Assembly (NCBI GenBank): GCA_044507625.1
Contig: JBIQJE010000003.1
Coordinates: 62,001-126,000 of the forward strand
Reading direction: 5' to 3'
Length of the DNA: 64,000 bases
DNA from: Hyphomicrobium_A sp044507625
GTDB lineage: Bacteria; Pseudomonadota; Alphaproteobacteria; Rhizobiales; Hyphomicrobiaceae
Part shown: piece after piece, positions 41,502-49,205 of the stretch
How the letters are laid out: every line of letters starts with the position of its first letter
Position numbering within the stretch: position 1 is the first letter of the stretch
The notes under the pieces: model-generated
Seen by the model: only the letters and a program-made list of their open reading frames with translations
Database searches by the model: none
What the model was told of the DNA's origin: nothing
Program-made: the position numbers and the translations under genes

Positions 41502-41578
41502 GCACCCGTAGCTCAGCTGGATAGAGTGTCGCCCTCCGAAGGCGAAGGTCATAGGTTCGAATCCTATCGGGTGCGCCA
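41502..41578 (+). tRNA. tRNA-Arg (anticodon CCG)
   Basis: The acceptor arms GCACCCG and CGGGTGC pair, the D arm is TAGCTCAGCTGGATAGAG, the anticodon stem TCGCC/GGCGA holds CTCCGAA with anticodon CCG, the T arm is GGTTCGAATCC, discriminator G and an encoded CCA. It reads CGG. Confidence 0.95.
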
Positions 41579-41857
41579 TTTCAGAATAGCAGTGGTAAAG
41601 CCGCCGACGCGCGAAGCGGCGGCGATGCGATCCCAGCAGTTCCGGCTTTCATCCCACCCCGTGCGAGCCTCGGTCTCGCCGACATTGACGCGCTGCGCAG
41701 TGCGAGCGCGGGGATGGTTTGCGTCCTCTGTCCATTCCGCCATGATCTCGGATTGCGAGAGATCAAAAGCTGACGCCCGCAACGCCGCGCCGAAGCCGGG
41801 CGCCGACGCTCTCCATAAGACGCTGCAGCGCACCGGAGCAGACCGCGGCCATTTCAG
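41575..41857. other. Short direct repeats flanking a 263-bp segment after tRNA-Arg
   Basis: GCCATTTCAG occurs at 41575-41584 (the 3' end of the tRNA gene plus six bases) and again at 41848-41857 just before the phosphotransferase gene. A minus-strand frame in the segment (MAEWTEDANHPRARTAQRVN) might be a gene remnant. Such repeats can mark an old integration, but 10 bases is short. Confidence 0.3.
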
Positions 41858-41869
41858 TTGGAAGCTATC

Positions 41870-42697
41870 GTGGAAGAGGATGAGAATTCGAACTCTGCAG
41901 ACCAGGGCACGCTAACGGCGCCTCCTTTCGGCATGCCGCCCGATTGGCGGGCGGACCTGGCTGGCTATTCCTGGACCGCGCAGACGATCGGGCGCTCCTC
42001 GGCAGCGGTCTTTCGTCTGGAGGCGCGTGGCCGTCCGACGCTATTCGTGAAAACCGAGCTAGCCAGCCCGTTCAGCGAGCTGCCGGACGAGGCTGCGCGG
42101 CTCCGGTGGATGGCGGCGCATCGGATCGCATGCGCCAACGTTTTAAAGCAAACGCGTGAAGGCGAGCGAGACTGGTTGCTGACGGGCATGGTCCCCGGCA
42201 GGGATCTGGCCTCATCGCACGATCTTCCACCCGGACGGACCGTCGAAATCGCGGCTGACGCGTTGCGCAATTTGCATCTCCTGGATGTCACCGCCTGCCC
42301 TTTCGACCACACGCTCGATCGCCGGATCGGCCACGCGCGGGCGCGTGTGGAGGCGGGCATCGTCGACGAGGCCGACTTCGACGAGAAACGTCAAGGATGC
42401 ACGGCCGCCGATCTCTTCGATGAGCTCCTGCTCCGGCGCCCCGATGAGGAGGATCTCGTGATCACGCACGGCGACGCGTGCTTACCAAACCTGCTCGCGG
42501 ACGGGGACCGGTTCACCGGCTTCGTCGACTGTGCGCGGCTGGGCGTCGCCGATCGGCATCAGGATTTGGCGCTGGCGATCCGCAGCATCCATTACAACCT
42601 GGGAGAACCCTGGGTTGGCCCCTTCCTGCAGCGCTATGGAGCCAAGGCTGATCCAAAACGTCTAGAGTTCTATCAATTGCTCGACGAGTTCTTCTGA
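41870..42697 (+). CDS. APH(3')-II-like aminoglycoside phosphotransferase
   Basis: From GTG 41870 (GGAAG 5 bases before) the product has 275 residues; an in-frame TTG at 41858 is an alternative. It aligns over its length to the kanamycin phosphotransferase Neo: FVKTELASPFSELPDEAARL, RDWLLTGMVPGRDLASSH, the catalytic HGDACLPN with Asp202 and Asn207, and VDCARLGVADRHQDLALA with metal-binding Asp220, ending FYQLLDEFF. The spacing of catalytic residues matches the family. Aminoglycoside 3'-phosphorylation is expected but untested; the role could be intrinsic resistance. No mobile element is adjacent. Confidence 0.85.
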   Translation: MEEDENSNSADQGTLTAPPFGMPPDWRADLAGYSWTAQTIGRSSAAVFRLEARGRPTLFVKTELASPFSELPDEAARLRWMAAHRIACANVLKQTREGERDWLLTGMVPGRDLASSHDLPPGRTVEIAADALRNLHLLDVTACPFDHTLDRRIGHARARVEAGIVDEADFDEKRQGCTAADLFDELLLRRPDEEDLVITHGDACLPNLLADGDRFTGFVDCARLGVADRHQDLALAIRSIHYNLGEPWVGPFLQRYGAKADPKRLEFYQLLDEFF

Positions 42698-42850
42698 GGC
42701 TCCGTTTTCGCGCCGTGCGGCGCGCTAGCAGTGGCGCGACGCCTCGCGGTGCGCGGGGCACAACGGCCGCGATCTATGGCAATCTAATATCGCAGCCACG
42801 ATGCCTTAGCGTCCCTTCGTAAATCTGGACAATCATCGCGGAGATCACGA

Positions 42851-43519
42851 ATGCTTCGCCGCTCCATCATGACCGTTGTCGCGTCGTTGCTGCTGACGGC
42901 AGCCCTTCCCGTCAGAGGAGAAGCTATGAACCCAACACCATTGCACGCGGCCGCGGAGCAAAATGATGTTGTCGCCATCGGCAAGCTGTTGTCGGAAGGC
43001 ATGGAGATCGACGCGCGTGACCGGAGTGGGGCGACCGCTCTGATGCTTGCGACCCGTCGCAACAGGATCGAGACGGCGAAGACGCTGATTGACGCCGGTG
43101 CCGACGTCAACGCCAAGGACAGCATCGAGGACAGCCCCTATCTCTATGCGGGCGCGCGCGGGCACATGGAAATCCTGAAGATGACTTTGGCCCACGGCGC
43201 CGACCTCAAGAGCACGAACCGCTACGGTGGCACGGCGCTGATACCTGCGGCCGAGCGCGGCCATGTCGAAACAGTAAGAACGCTGATCGACGCCGGCGTC
43301 GATGTCGACCACGTCAACAAGCTCGGCTGGACAGCGCTTCTGGAGGCAGTGATCCTCGGCGATGGCGGCGAGCGGCATCAGCGGATCGTCGAATTGCTCA
43401 TCAAGGCCGGTGCCGACGTAAACCTGGCGGACCGCGACGGCATTACACCGCTTCACCATGCCCGCACGCGAGGCTATGGCGCGATCGAACAGCTTCTCAT
43501 CGCCGCCGGCGCACGCTGA
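42851..43519 (+). CDS. Exported ankyrin repeat protein
   Basis: This 222-residue protein has a signal peptide (MLRRSIMTVVASLLLTAALPVRG) followed by about six ankyrin repeats (NPTPLHAAAEQNDVVAIGKL, SGATALMLATRRNRIETAKT, YGGTALIPAAERGHVETVRT, DGITPLHHARTRGYGAIEQL), so it binds partner proteins in the periplasm. The ADVN and GATAL consensus elements are well kept. No other domain. Next to the APH and a deaminase gene on the same strand; the functions are not obviously linked. Confidence 0.88.
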   Translation: MLRRSIMTVVASLLLTAALPVRGEAMNPTPLHAAAEQNDVVAIGKLLSEGMEIDARDRSGATALMLATRRNRIETAKTLIDAGADVNAKDSIEDSPYLYAGARGHMEILKMTLAHGADLKSTNRYGGTALIPAAERGHVETVRTLIDAGVDVDHVNKLGWTALLEAVILGDGGERHQRIVELLIKAGADVNLADRDGITPLHHARTRGYGAIEQLLIAAGAR

Positions 43520-43553
43520 AGCTCCCCGCGCACGATTGGAAAGGATTGAAAAC

Positions 43554-44027
43554 ATGAGCGAAGAGCAGCGCTTCCTGCGCGAGGCCATCGCGCTCGCCCG
43601 CGCGAATATCGGCAACGGCGGGCGGCCGTTCGGCGCCGTGGTGGTGCGCGATGGCGAGGCGATCGCCACCGGCGTCAATGAGATCCATGCGACCAACGAC
43701 CCGACGGCCCATGCCGAGATGACGGCCATTCGCGACGCGAGCCGCAAGCTCGCCTCGCCCGACCTGGGCGGCTGCACCGTCTATGCCAGCGGCCATCCCT
43801 GTCCGATGTGCATGGCGGCGATGCGGCTGGCTGGCATCGCGCGCGTCGTTTACGCCTATTCCAACGAGGACGGGGCGCCGTTCGGCCTGTCGACGGCGGC
43901 AATCTACGAAGATCTCACCAAGCCCTTCGCCGAGCAATCGATGACGATCCGCCACGTGCCGGTGCAGCCGGAAGGCCAGATGGACCTTTACGCCGAATGG
44001 ACCGCAGCGCGAAGCCGGCAAAGGTAG
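43554..44027 (+). CDS. Cytidine/deoxycytidylate-type nucleoside deaminase
   Basis: The ATG at 43554 gives 157 residues. The zinc site is HAE (53-55) and PCPMC with Cys83 and Cys86, followed by the helix and VVYAYSNEDGAPFG. This pattern fits guanine deaminases and related small deaminases (for example Bacillus GuaD). TadA is less likely because the active-site loop differs. It starts 34 bases after the ankyrin gene; a hairpin at 44162 follows. Confidence 0.82.
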   Translation: MSEEQRFLREAIALARANIGNGGRPFGAVVVRDGEAIATGVNEIHATNDPTAHAEMTAIRDASRKLASPDLGGCTVYASGHPCPMCMAAMRLAGIARVVYAYSNEDGAPFGLSTAAIYEDLTKPFAEQSMTIRHVPVQPEGQMDLYAEWTAARSRQR

Positions 44028-44161
44028 CCGCATGGTTTCAGAGGAGGAGAATCGCACCGCCCAGGCGCTGCTGCTGGCCGCCGTCGCCGTTAGCGCCGAC
44101 AGCGCGACGCCGGAAAGCAAGCGCTCGTACGCGACGCATGACGGTGAGAACCCGATGCGCT

Positions 44162-44187
44162 GAAGCGGGAGCCGTCGCTCCCGCTTC
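44162..44187 (+). terminator. Hairpin after the deaminase gene
   Basis: A perfect 11-bp stem, GAAGCGGGAGC with GCTCCCGCTTC (44162-44172 and 44177-44187), loop CGTC. No T-run, so termination is uncertain; it lies between convergent genes. Confidence 0.5.
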
Positions 44188-44205
44188 TCCCCTGGCTGCG
44201 CAAAA

Positions 44206-44412
44206 TTACGTCTTCGCGTAGCGCCCCGCGCGGCGGCACGTCCACCGCATGATCTTCCAGCCCGGATGCTCCCCAGCCCAGCGCGCCATGTGCGGCGGCG
44301 CCTGCATGAGGCACTGCATGGGCGTCAGGTTCTCATCCGAATAGATGAGACCGACGTCCCGGCATGTGTCCGGCTTGTCGGCGAGGCAGGCGAGCAGAAC
44401 GAGTTCGAGCAT
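44206..44412 (-). CDS. Small conserved hypothetical protein
   Basis: ATG 44412 follows GGAAAGG and gives 68 residues, MLELVLLACLADKPDTCRDV then GLIYSDENLTPMQCLMQAPPHMARWAGEHPGWKI-type content with three cysteines. A short hydrophobic start may act as a signal or anchor. Similar small proteins with this pattern are common in Hyphomicrobiales; function unknown. Confidence 0.65.
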   Translation of the reverse strand: MLELVLLACLADKPDTCRDVGLIYSDENLTPMQCLMQAPPHMARWAGEHPGWKIMRWTCRRAGRYAKT

Positions 44413-44853
44413 GGTGCAACCTTTCCTGGATTGGTGGCCATCCAGGCGTCGTCCCTTCAACGTTTCTTCTTGGTGGTGGTCACGTATGATGCGCGGCCGG
44501 CAACGCAGACGCAGCGCCCGCCCTAAGGTGCGGCAGTTCGAATGCGGGAGCGGCAGAAAGTCGGCAGCGGCGCGGTCGCCTCAGGCGGCGCGCGGCGCGA
44601 GGCGCACCGAGCGCCTACACCCGGCCGGCATCACCACACGCGTCGGCATCATGACGCGGTGGAGCACCGGCACGACGCCGAGCAGAGATGCCAGACATGC
44701 GAGTAGCGAAGTAAACGACATCGACACCCTCGACGGTAAAGCCGCAACGAGGTTATGCCGCGAGCCCGCCCGAGCCCAACCAATAAGATCGGCAATCAAT
44801 TTGCATAGCGGCGCAAAGCAGCCTGAAGGCGCGCCAAGCCGGCCGGTCGCGGC

Positions 44854-45264
44854 TCAGAAGAATGTATCGAGGAATGCTGTGGTCCTGTCCGAGATGCCGA
44901 CGACCTTGTCCGTCGCCTGCCGATAAAGCTTGAAATTGAGCTCTGTCTCCGGTTGGCCGTCGTTCCATTCGGTGAAGGCCTTCAACTCGGCGCGCCCGAG
45001 CGGCCGCTTTGCAAGCCGGGTGCGCCGGATAGAGAGGCTGACACGTGGCGTCTGCCGCTCGATGCCGGGCTTCTTGGCAACCGCCGCGGCAGCGGTGACG
45101 ATACCGCGCGCGACGAGGCCGCTGCCGCCTTCGTTCTCGCTGGCGAAGACGAAGACTTTGTCGCCGGCCGCGATCTGCTTGCCCCCGTACATGGTCTTCT
45201 GCGCCGCCAGCGTGAATTCCTTCGCGCGCGGATCGCTGATATGGGCTTTGATCGCGAAGGCCAC
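44854..45264 (-). CDS. Conserved hypothetical protein (possible PUA/EVE-like)
   Basis: GTG 45264 follows CGGAGAAA and gives 136 residues (MAFAIKAHISDPRAKEFTLA...). The segment AAGDKVFVFASENEGGSGLVARGIVTAAAAV resembles the ligand-binding strands of PUA/EVE-type small domains, and RRTRLAKRPLGRAELKAFTEWNDG looks like a basic, possibly RNA-binding part. No catalytic motif. The domain likeness is weak, but the sequence is well-formed and non-repetitive. Confidence 0.6.
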   Translation of the reverse strand: MAFAIKAHISDPRAKEFTLAAQKTMYGGKQIAAGDKVFVFASENEGGSGLVARGIVTAAAAVAKKPGIERQTPRVSLSIRRTRLAKRPLGRAELKAFTEWNDGQPETELNFKLYRQATDKVVGISDRTTAFLDTFF

Positions 45265-45386
45265 TTTGTTTCTCCGGCAACATCCCTGTCCATTGCCGCA
45301 GCCGACGATAGCTCGTACGAGCGGCAGCACCGCGCAACAACGTCAAAGCTCGAGCCGGCCGCAACCAGGCGTTCGCGGTTCGAGTA

Positions 45387-46118
45387 TCATTGAGCAATGA
45401 CGGGCCGCCATCCCGCCGCCAGCGCCTGCGCCTCGCTGCAGAACCAGCGCTCACCCTTTTCCGGCTCGATCTTCACGCTGGCGTACCAGGCGCTCCAAGG
45501 CATGTGATAGATACGCCCGTGCTCGGTGATGTTGCCCTTGATGGCACAGCCGTTCGGCGCGCCCTGTTCGGCGCTCGCCCAGCGGTGCTCGCGATATTCC
45601 CACGCAGGCGCCGCGTCGCCTTGCCAGATACCGGCAAGCGCCGCGCGCGCCTGTGCCTCCTCGCGCACATAGGTTTGCGAATACCGGACGAATGCCCATG
45701 CGAGCCCCTCGCGCACCATCTCGGCGTTGATGTCGCGACCGTCGACGAAACAGATCCCGAGCATGCGCCCATACCTGTCATAGCCGCGGCTTTCGCACGT
45801 CACCGCGTGCCCACGGACCATCTCGGCGAGCCGGGCGGCGGCAGCGGCACCGCATTTCCAGGTGCCGAAGAAACGACGTCCGCAGGACTGCGCCAATTCC
45901 GGCGCATCGATGCCTTCGAGACGCACGCGCTCGCCTGCGATATCGAGCGTATCGCCATCGATCACACGTGCGGCGCCCGCGAGCGCACCGGCATCATGCG
46001 CCGAGCGGGCCACTGTCCCGCGCAGGGGAATGAGGGAGAGGACGATAAGAGCGACGACGCCGACCAACGCAAACGCCACCGGCCGACGACTGAACCAGGT
46101 CGAGAAGCATACTTTCAT
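45387..46118 (-). CDS. Thermonuclease (SNase-like) with N-terminal membrane anchor
   Basis: The 243-residue product has one membrane or signal helix (14-32, VAFALVGVVALIVLSLIPL), then a staphylococcal-nuclease fold (about 48-170): ARVIDGDTLDI, RVRLEGIDAPE, and YDRYGRMLG supply the metal Asp54/Asp56 and the catalytic Arg66, Glu74 and Arg118. A C-terminal Cys/Trp-rich region (CAIKGNITEHGRIYHMPWSAWY) follows, as in extended bacterial SNases. The enzyme should cut nucleic acid in the periplasm or outside. Confidence 0.87.
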   Translation of the reverse strand: MKVCFSTWFSRRPVAFALVGVVALIVLSLIPLRGTVARSAHDAGALAGAARVIDGDTLDIAGERVRLEGIDAPELAQSCGRRFFGTWKCGAAAAARLAEMVRGHAVTCESRGYDRYGRMLGICFVDGRDINAEMVREGLAWAFVRYSQTYVREEAQARAALAGIWQGDAAPAWEYREHRWASAEQGAPNGCAIKGNITEHGRIYHMPWSAWYASVKIEPEKGERWFCSEAQALAAGWRPVIAQ

Positions 46119-46452
46119 GCTTCAAGCGGTTACCGATTCGCATGGCGCAACCTTGACGAAGCCATGTCGATATCGCGCAACCCAGCGGCGATAATGCTGG
46201 CAGCTCACAGATTCCGGTCGCAACAAAGCTCCGCGCCGCCGGGAACAGCCTGTTGCGCGTCTCGGCCACCTCAGCAGCGTCCGTCACGCGGGCCGAGGCG
46301 CGCAGAATGGAAAGATGCCGGACCACACCGGAAATGGCGCCGCCTCCGCCACGATCGATGACGGTTGAGCAGCACGCATTGCCGTCCACGTCGCGGTGCG
46401 CGCTACAACGACGGCGGCGCACCGATCGACGGAAGTCTTGCGGTTGGAAAAA
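46119..46452. other. Gap with no supported gene
   Basis: About 330 bases between the thermonuclease start and the infA stop, both on the minus strand. Frames are Arg/Ser/Pro-rich shadows; no palindrome with a T-run and no RNA family was recognised. Confidence 0.35.
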
Positions 46453-46737
46453 TCAGCGGCGGCGGAAGTTGCCGGGACCGCCGGGACGCTGCGATGGCGG
46501 AGGTCCGCCCGCGCGCACATCCTTGTGGCGGAAGTTGATGCGACCCTTGGTGAGGTCGTAGGGCGTCATTTCAATGGTGACGCGATCGCCGGCAAGGATA
46601 CGGATGCGGTTCTTCTTCATGCGCCCGGACGTGTAGGCGACAACCTCGTGTCCGTTGTCGAGTTTGACGCGGCAGCGTGCATCGGGAAGCACCTCCTCCA
46701 CCACGCCCTCGAACTCGAGCATTTCTTCCTTGGCCAT
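46453..46737 (-). CDS. infA: Translation initiation factor IF-1
   Basis: ATG 46737 gives a 94-residue S1/OB-fold protein (MAKEEMLEFEGVVEEVLPDA, VVAYTSGRMKKNRIRILAGDRVTIEMTPYDLTKGRINFRHK). IF-1 binds the A site of the 30S subunit and helps position the initiator tRNA. Usual IF-1 is about 72 residues; here a 22-residue Gly/Pro/Arg tail (VRAGGPPPSQRPGGPGNFRR) is added. Confidence 0.95.
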   Translation of the reverse strand: MAKEEMLEFEGVVEEVLPDARCRVKLDNGHEVVAYTSGRMKKNRIRILAGDRVTIEMTPYDLTKGRINFRHKDVRAGGPPPSQRPGGPGNFRRR

Positions 46738-46816
46738 CAGGTTCCTTAGCTGAACCGGCACGGCGGATAGGGACCGCCGCGCGCCGTGCCTATAAAGGCA
46801 AAAGTCCGTTATTGGT

Positions 46817-46842
46817 AGGGGAGCAGACGCGCCCGCTCCCCT
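46817..46842 (-). terminator. Hairpin after cspA
   Basis: Minus-strand AGGGGAGC pairs with GCTCCCCT (46835-46842 and 46817-46824) around a 10-base loop; no strong T-run follows. Confidence 0.4.
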
Positions 46843-46865
46843 GGAGCGGATTGATCCGCGGTTCG

Positions 46866-47072
46866 TTAGAGCGGACGCAGATTGACTGCTGCGACCTTGC
46901 CGTTACGGCCCGTCTCGGTCTCGTAAGCGATCTTCTGACCCTCACGAAGTGTCGAGAGACCAGCGCGCTCAACTGCCGAGATGTGCACGAAAACATCGTT
47001 GCCGCCTTCATCCGGCTGGATGAAGCCATAGCCCTTCTGGCCGTTGAACCACTTCACAGTGCCGTTTGCCAT
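46866..47072 (-). CDS. cspA: Cold-shock family protein
   Basis: ATG 47072 (GGAGAG before it) gives 68 residues: MANGTVKWFNGQKGYGFIQP with RNP1 (KGYGFI) and VFVHIS (RNP2), the whole cold-shock OB fold. It binds single-stranded nucleic acids and unwinds RNA secondary structure. The predicted 5' leader of about 127 bases fits the cold-shock class. Confidence 0.95.
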   Translation of the reverse strand: MANGTVKWFNGQKGYGFIQPDEGGNDVFVHISAVERAGLSTLREGQKIAYETETGRNGKVAAVNLRPL

Positions 47073-47205
47073 CAAGTCTCTCCAAAGCAAGTAGGCAATC
47101 CCCTCGGGCGGATGCCCAAGGACATCAAATCGCGCGATGGAGACGTCCAGTGTCGGCGCACGAAGGCACCGCCGTAGAGTAAACCAAGGCGTGTTCGATC
47201 GGCCC

Positions 47206-47234
47206 TATATGGACTGCCCTATCCTGAAAGGCAA
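47206..47234 (-). promoter_or_regulatory. Putative cspA promoter
   Basis: Minus-strand TTGCCT (47229-47234) and CATATA (47206-47211) are 17 bases apart. The start near 47199 leaves a 127-base untranslated leader, typical of cold-shock genes. Confidence 0.5.
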
Positions 47235-47448
47235 GGCGAGGATGGGAGGACGTGAAGATGGCGTTTCGGAACGCCCGCCCGCAAACGATATGCCGGCAAA
47301 GGTTAGTGATTCTCAAGGGTTGCCGGCGCACAGCGGAGAACGGGTGTCATCTCGCACGGATCGGCCCGCCGGTCCAGATCGCGGCAAATTTACGGCGTAT
47401 TGCCCCCACAAGCCGGCCGCCGGGCCCCTGCAGAAGCCTCGATAAAGG

Positions 47449-47483
47449 AAAAAAGGCGCCGGGCCACCTGGCCGGGCGCCTTT
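47449..47483 (-). terminator. Intrinsic terminator of the M15-like gene
   Basis: AAAGGCGCC (47452-47460 side) and GGCGCCTTT (47475-47483) form a stem with an inner GGCC/GGCC pair. On the minus strand it ends in TTTTTTCCTTT. On the plus strand a weaker T-rich tail also follows, so it may work in both directions. Confidence 0.75.
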
Positions 47484-47538
47484 CAATTTTTGCGTGTGGG
47501 ATGTGAGCGAAAGCGCGCCGGGCGCGCCCCGCCAGGGC

Positions 47539-48252
47539 TCAGCGGTAGATCGTTGCATAGCCGCCCGAATAGCGGCCCATGCCGGAGCCATTGCCGCTGT
47601 AGCGCTCATAACCGTAGCGCTCATAGGAGACCTGCCGCGAGCGTGCCCGGCCGTAGTATTCGCCGCCATAGGCGCGCGAGTTCGACGCATAGCTGCGCCC
47701 CGAGCGGTGGCTGCGGCTGGCGTAGCTGCGGCTTCCGGCCAGCGACACGAAGTGGCGGCCGATGTCGACGTGGATGTGGCTCATGTCCGGATAGGTCATC
47801 GTGCCACCCTTCTTGTGGTTGGCGACGAGCCACTTCACGATCTCGCCCTTGCGCTTGCCGGCGTCGAAATCCACGGCATTGCCGCTCGCATGGCGGGAGA
47901 TCCGTCCCGAGCCGGCGATACGGGCGCCGGGCCGGCATGTGGAGATGACCCGAACCGGGCCAAACTTCTCTTCGATTTGCTCGAGAAGCGCGCGAGCCGC
48001 GGTCGTCAGGCATTTGCGCGGCGCGCCCTTGGCGTCGGCAACCCGCTTCTCGGCTTTCTTCTCCTCCGGCTTGGCCTCCGCACCGTGGACGGCCTTTTCT
48101 TCCGGCTTCGCATCTATCTTGGTGTCGGCTTTGGCGTCGGACGCCGGCGTATTGGCGTTGTTGGATTTGTTGCCGGGATTGGGCGCCGCCATTGCTGAGC
48201 TAATGGAAACGAGCGCAACGCAGATCGCTGCGGTTGAGAGCCGCTTGATCAT
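47539..48252 (-). CDS. Peptidase M15-like (YcbK/DUF882 type) exported protein
   Basis: ATG 48252 (AGGAG before it) gives 237 residues. A signal peptide (to SSAMAA) is followed by an Ala/Lys/Glu-rich linker (about 25-80), then a zinc-peptidase-like domain with SRHASGNAVDFD (His121, Asp128) and DMSHIHVD (His159/His161, Asp163), the pattern of the M15 family that trims peptidoglycan peptides. The C terminus is Tyr/Ser/Gly/Arg-rich low complexity. The catalytic metal site looks complete. Confidence 0.8.
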   Translation of the reverse strand: MIKRLSTAAICVALVSISSAMAAPNPGNKSNNANTPASDAKADTKIDAKPEEKAVHGAEAKPEEKKAEKRVADAKGAPRKCLTTAARALLEQIEEKFGPVRVISTCRPGARIAGSGRISRHASGNAVDFDAGKRKGEIVKWLVANHKKGGTMTYPDMSHIHVDIGRHFVSLAGSRSYASRSHRSGRSYASNSRAYGGEYYGRARSRQVSYERYGYERYSGNGSGMGRYSGGYATIYR

Positions 48253-48698
48253 GATCACTCCTGGGTATGCGATATATTTCGGGGCGCGCGCGTCGAGCGA
48301 TGGCCCCCCTTACCATTTGCAGCCCGATCAGCCCCGGTGGCCGCAATCAGCCAGCCACCCGTGTGATCGGTCCTGCGCAGTCCCCGGTTATGCCTCGGCT
48401 GTCCGTCGAGGCTGTCCCTAGGCCATCGCGCGGCGATGCCCCCGTCCGGGTTGCGCGCACTTTGCCATGCGATTGGGTGAGAATGCGGCGAGCGCAGCGT
48501 CCTGCGTCGATGCGCCGTACGCGTCGTAAAAATGCGACGGGGTGCCGGCTTTGCAACCGGCACCCCGCGTAATTTGCTTGCGTGTTGCGTAAGCGCTTAG
48601 ACCATGATCGCTTCGGCCCACATCAGTCCGAAGCGTGACTCACCGGTCCAATCACAAGGCGAGAGCCGCATCGCAATTCGAAGAAAAGCGATCGTGCT
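48253..48698. other. Intergenic region with hairpin and repeat
   Basis: No supported gene. A perfect 11-bp hairpin (CGGGGTGCCGG with CCGGCACCCCG) lies at 48538-48567, with no T-run. A copy of interspersed repeat A follows at 48600. Confidence 0.45.
48600..48698. repeat. Interspersed repeat A, copy 2
   Basis: Begins GACCATGATCGCTTCGGCCC, holds a palindrome with arms GCTTCGG and CCGAAGC, then a tail like that at 20349 (GAGCCGC...CGCAATTCG) and ends GCGATCGTGCTCTAG. Confidence 0.65.
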
Positions 48699-49040
48699 CT
48701 AGCGCAGATACGGGCAGACGCGCTCGTCGCCGTAGCGATTGATATACGTGCCGGTACGGCGGTCGAACGAGCGGAATTCACGCTCGCAGCGGCGCATATC
48801 GCGCTCTTCGGCACGGCCCTCGCGCACGGCGCCAGCGATGAGCGCACCGGCAATGATGCCGCCGAGGATTGCCGCACCGGCACCGCCGTGGCGATGACGC
48901 CGATGCACCAGCGTTACACCGCTGTTGTCATTGTTGATCGAAGGCTTGGGCAGCGGGGCAGCAAAGGCGTACGTCTGCGCGAGGGGCAGCAACAGCGATG
49001 CGCACACCACCGAGGCAACTGTCGATCTCAGTGCTTTCAC
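48699..49040 (-). CDS. BA14K-family exported protein
   Basis: GTG 49040 (AGGAG before it) gives 113 residues with a signal peptide (to AFAAP). A glycine-rich hydrophobic segment (AGAAILGGIIAGALIAGAV) follows, then the C-terminal BA14K motif (CEREFRSFDRRTGTYINRYGDERVCPYL). The family was first described as an immunoreactive Brucella protein with lectin-like activity. Its function here is unknown. Confidence 0.8.
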   Translation of the reverse strand: MKALRSTVASVVCASLLLPLAQTYAFAAPLPKPSINNDNSGVTLVHRRHRHGGAGAAILGGIIAGALIAGAVREGRAEERDMRRCEREFRSFDRRTGTYINRYGDERVCPYLR

Positions 49041-49205
49041 GATTAGGCTCCTTTCAGATCTTCGATAGAAAAATTCCGGTTGCCGGCACAATGGCGCGCG
49101 GTGATGGCGCACGCGCGGCCAAGGCACGGCGAAGTCGTGTCAATAAAAACGGATGAGGGATGATTTTCCGTCGCCGAAGTGAGCGCCGGGAGCGCCGGAG
49201 GCGTG

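Noticed and set aside
44032..44163. A 43-codon frame after the deaminase gene
   Set aside because: The start has no ribosome site and the peptide shows no membrane helix, motif or composition that supports coding.
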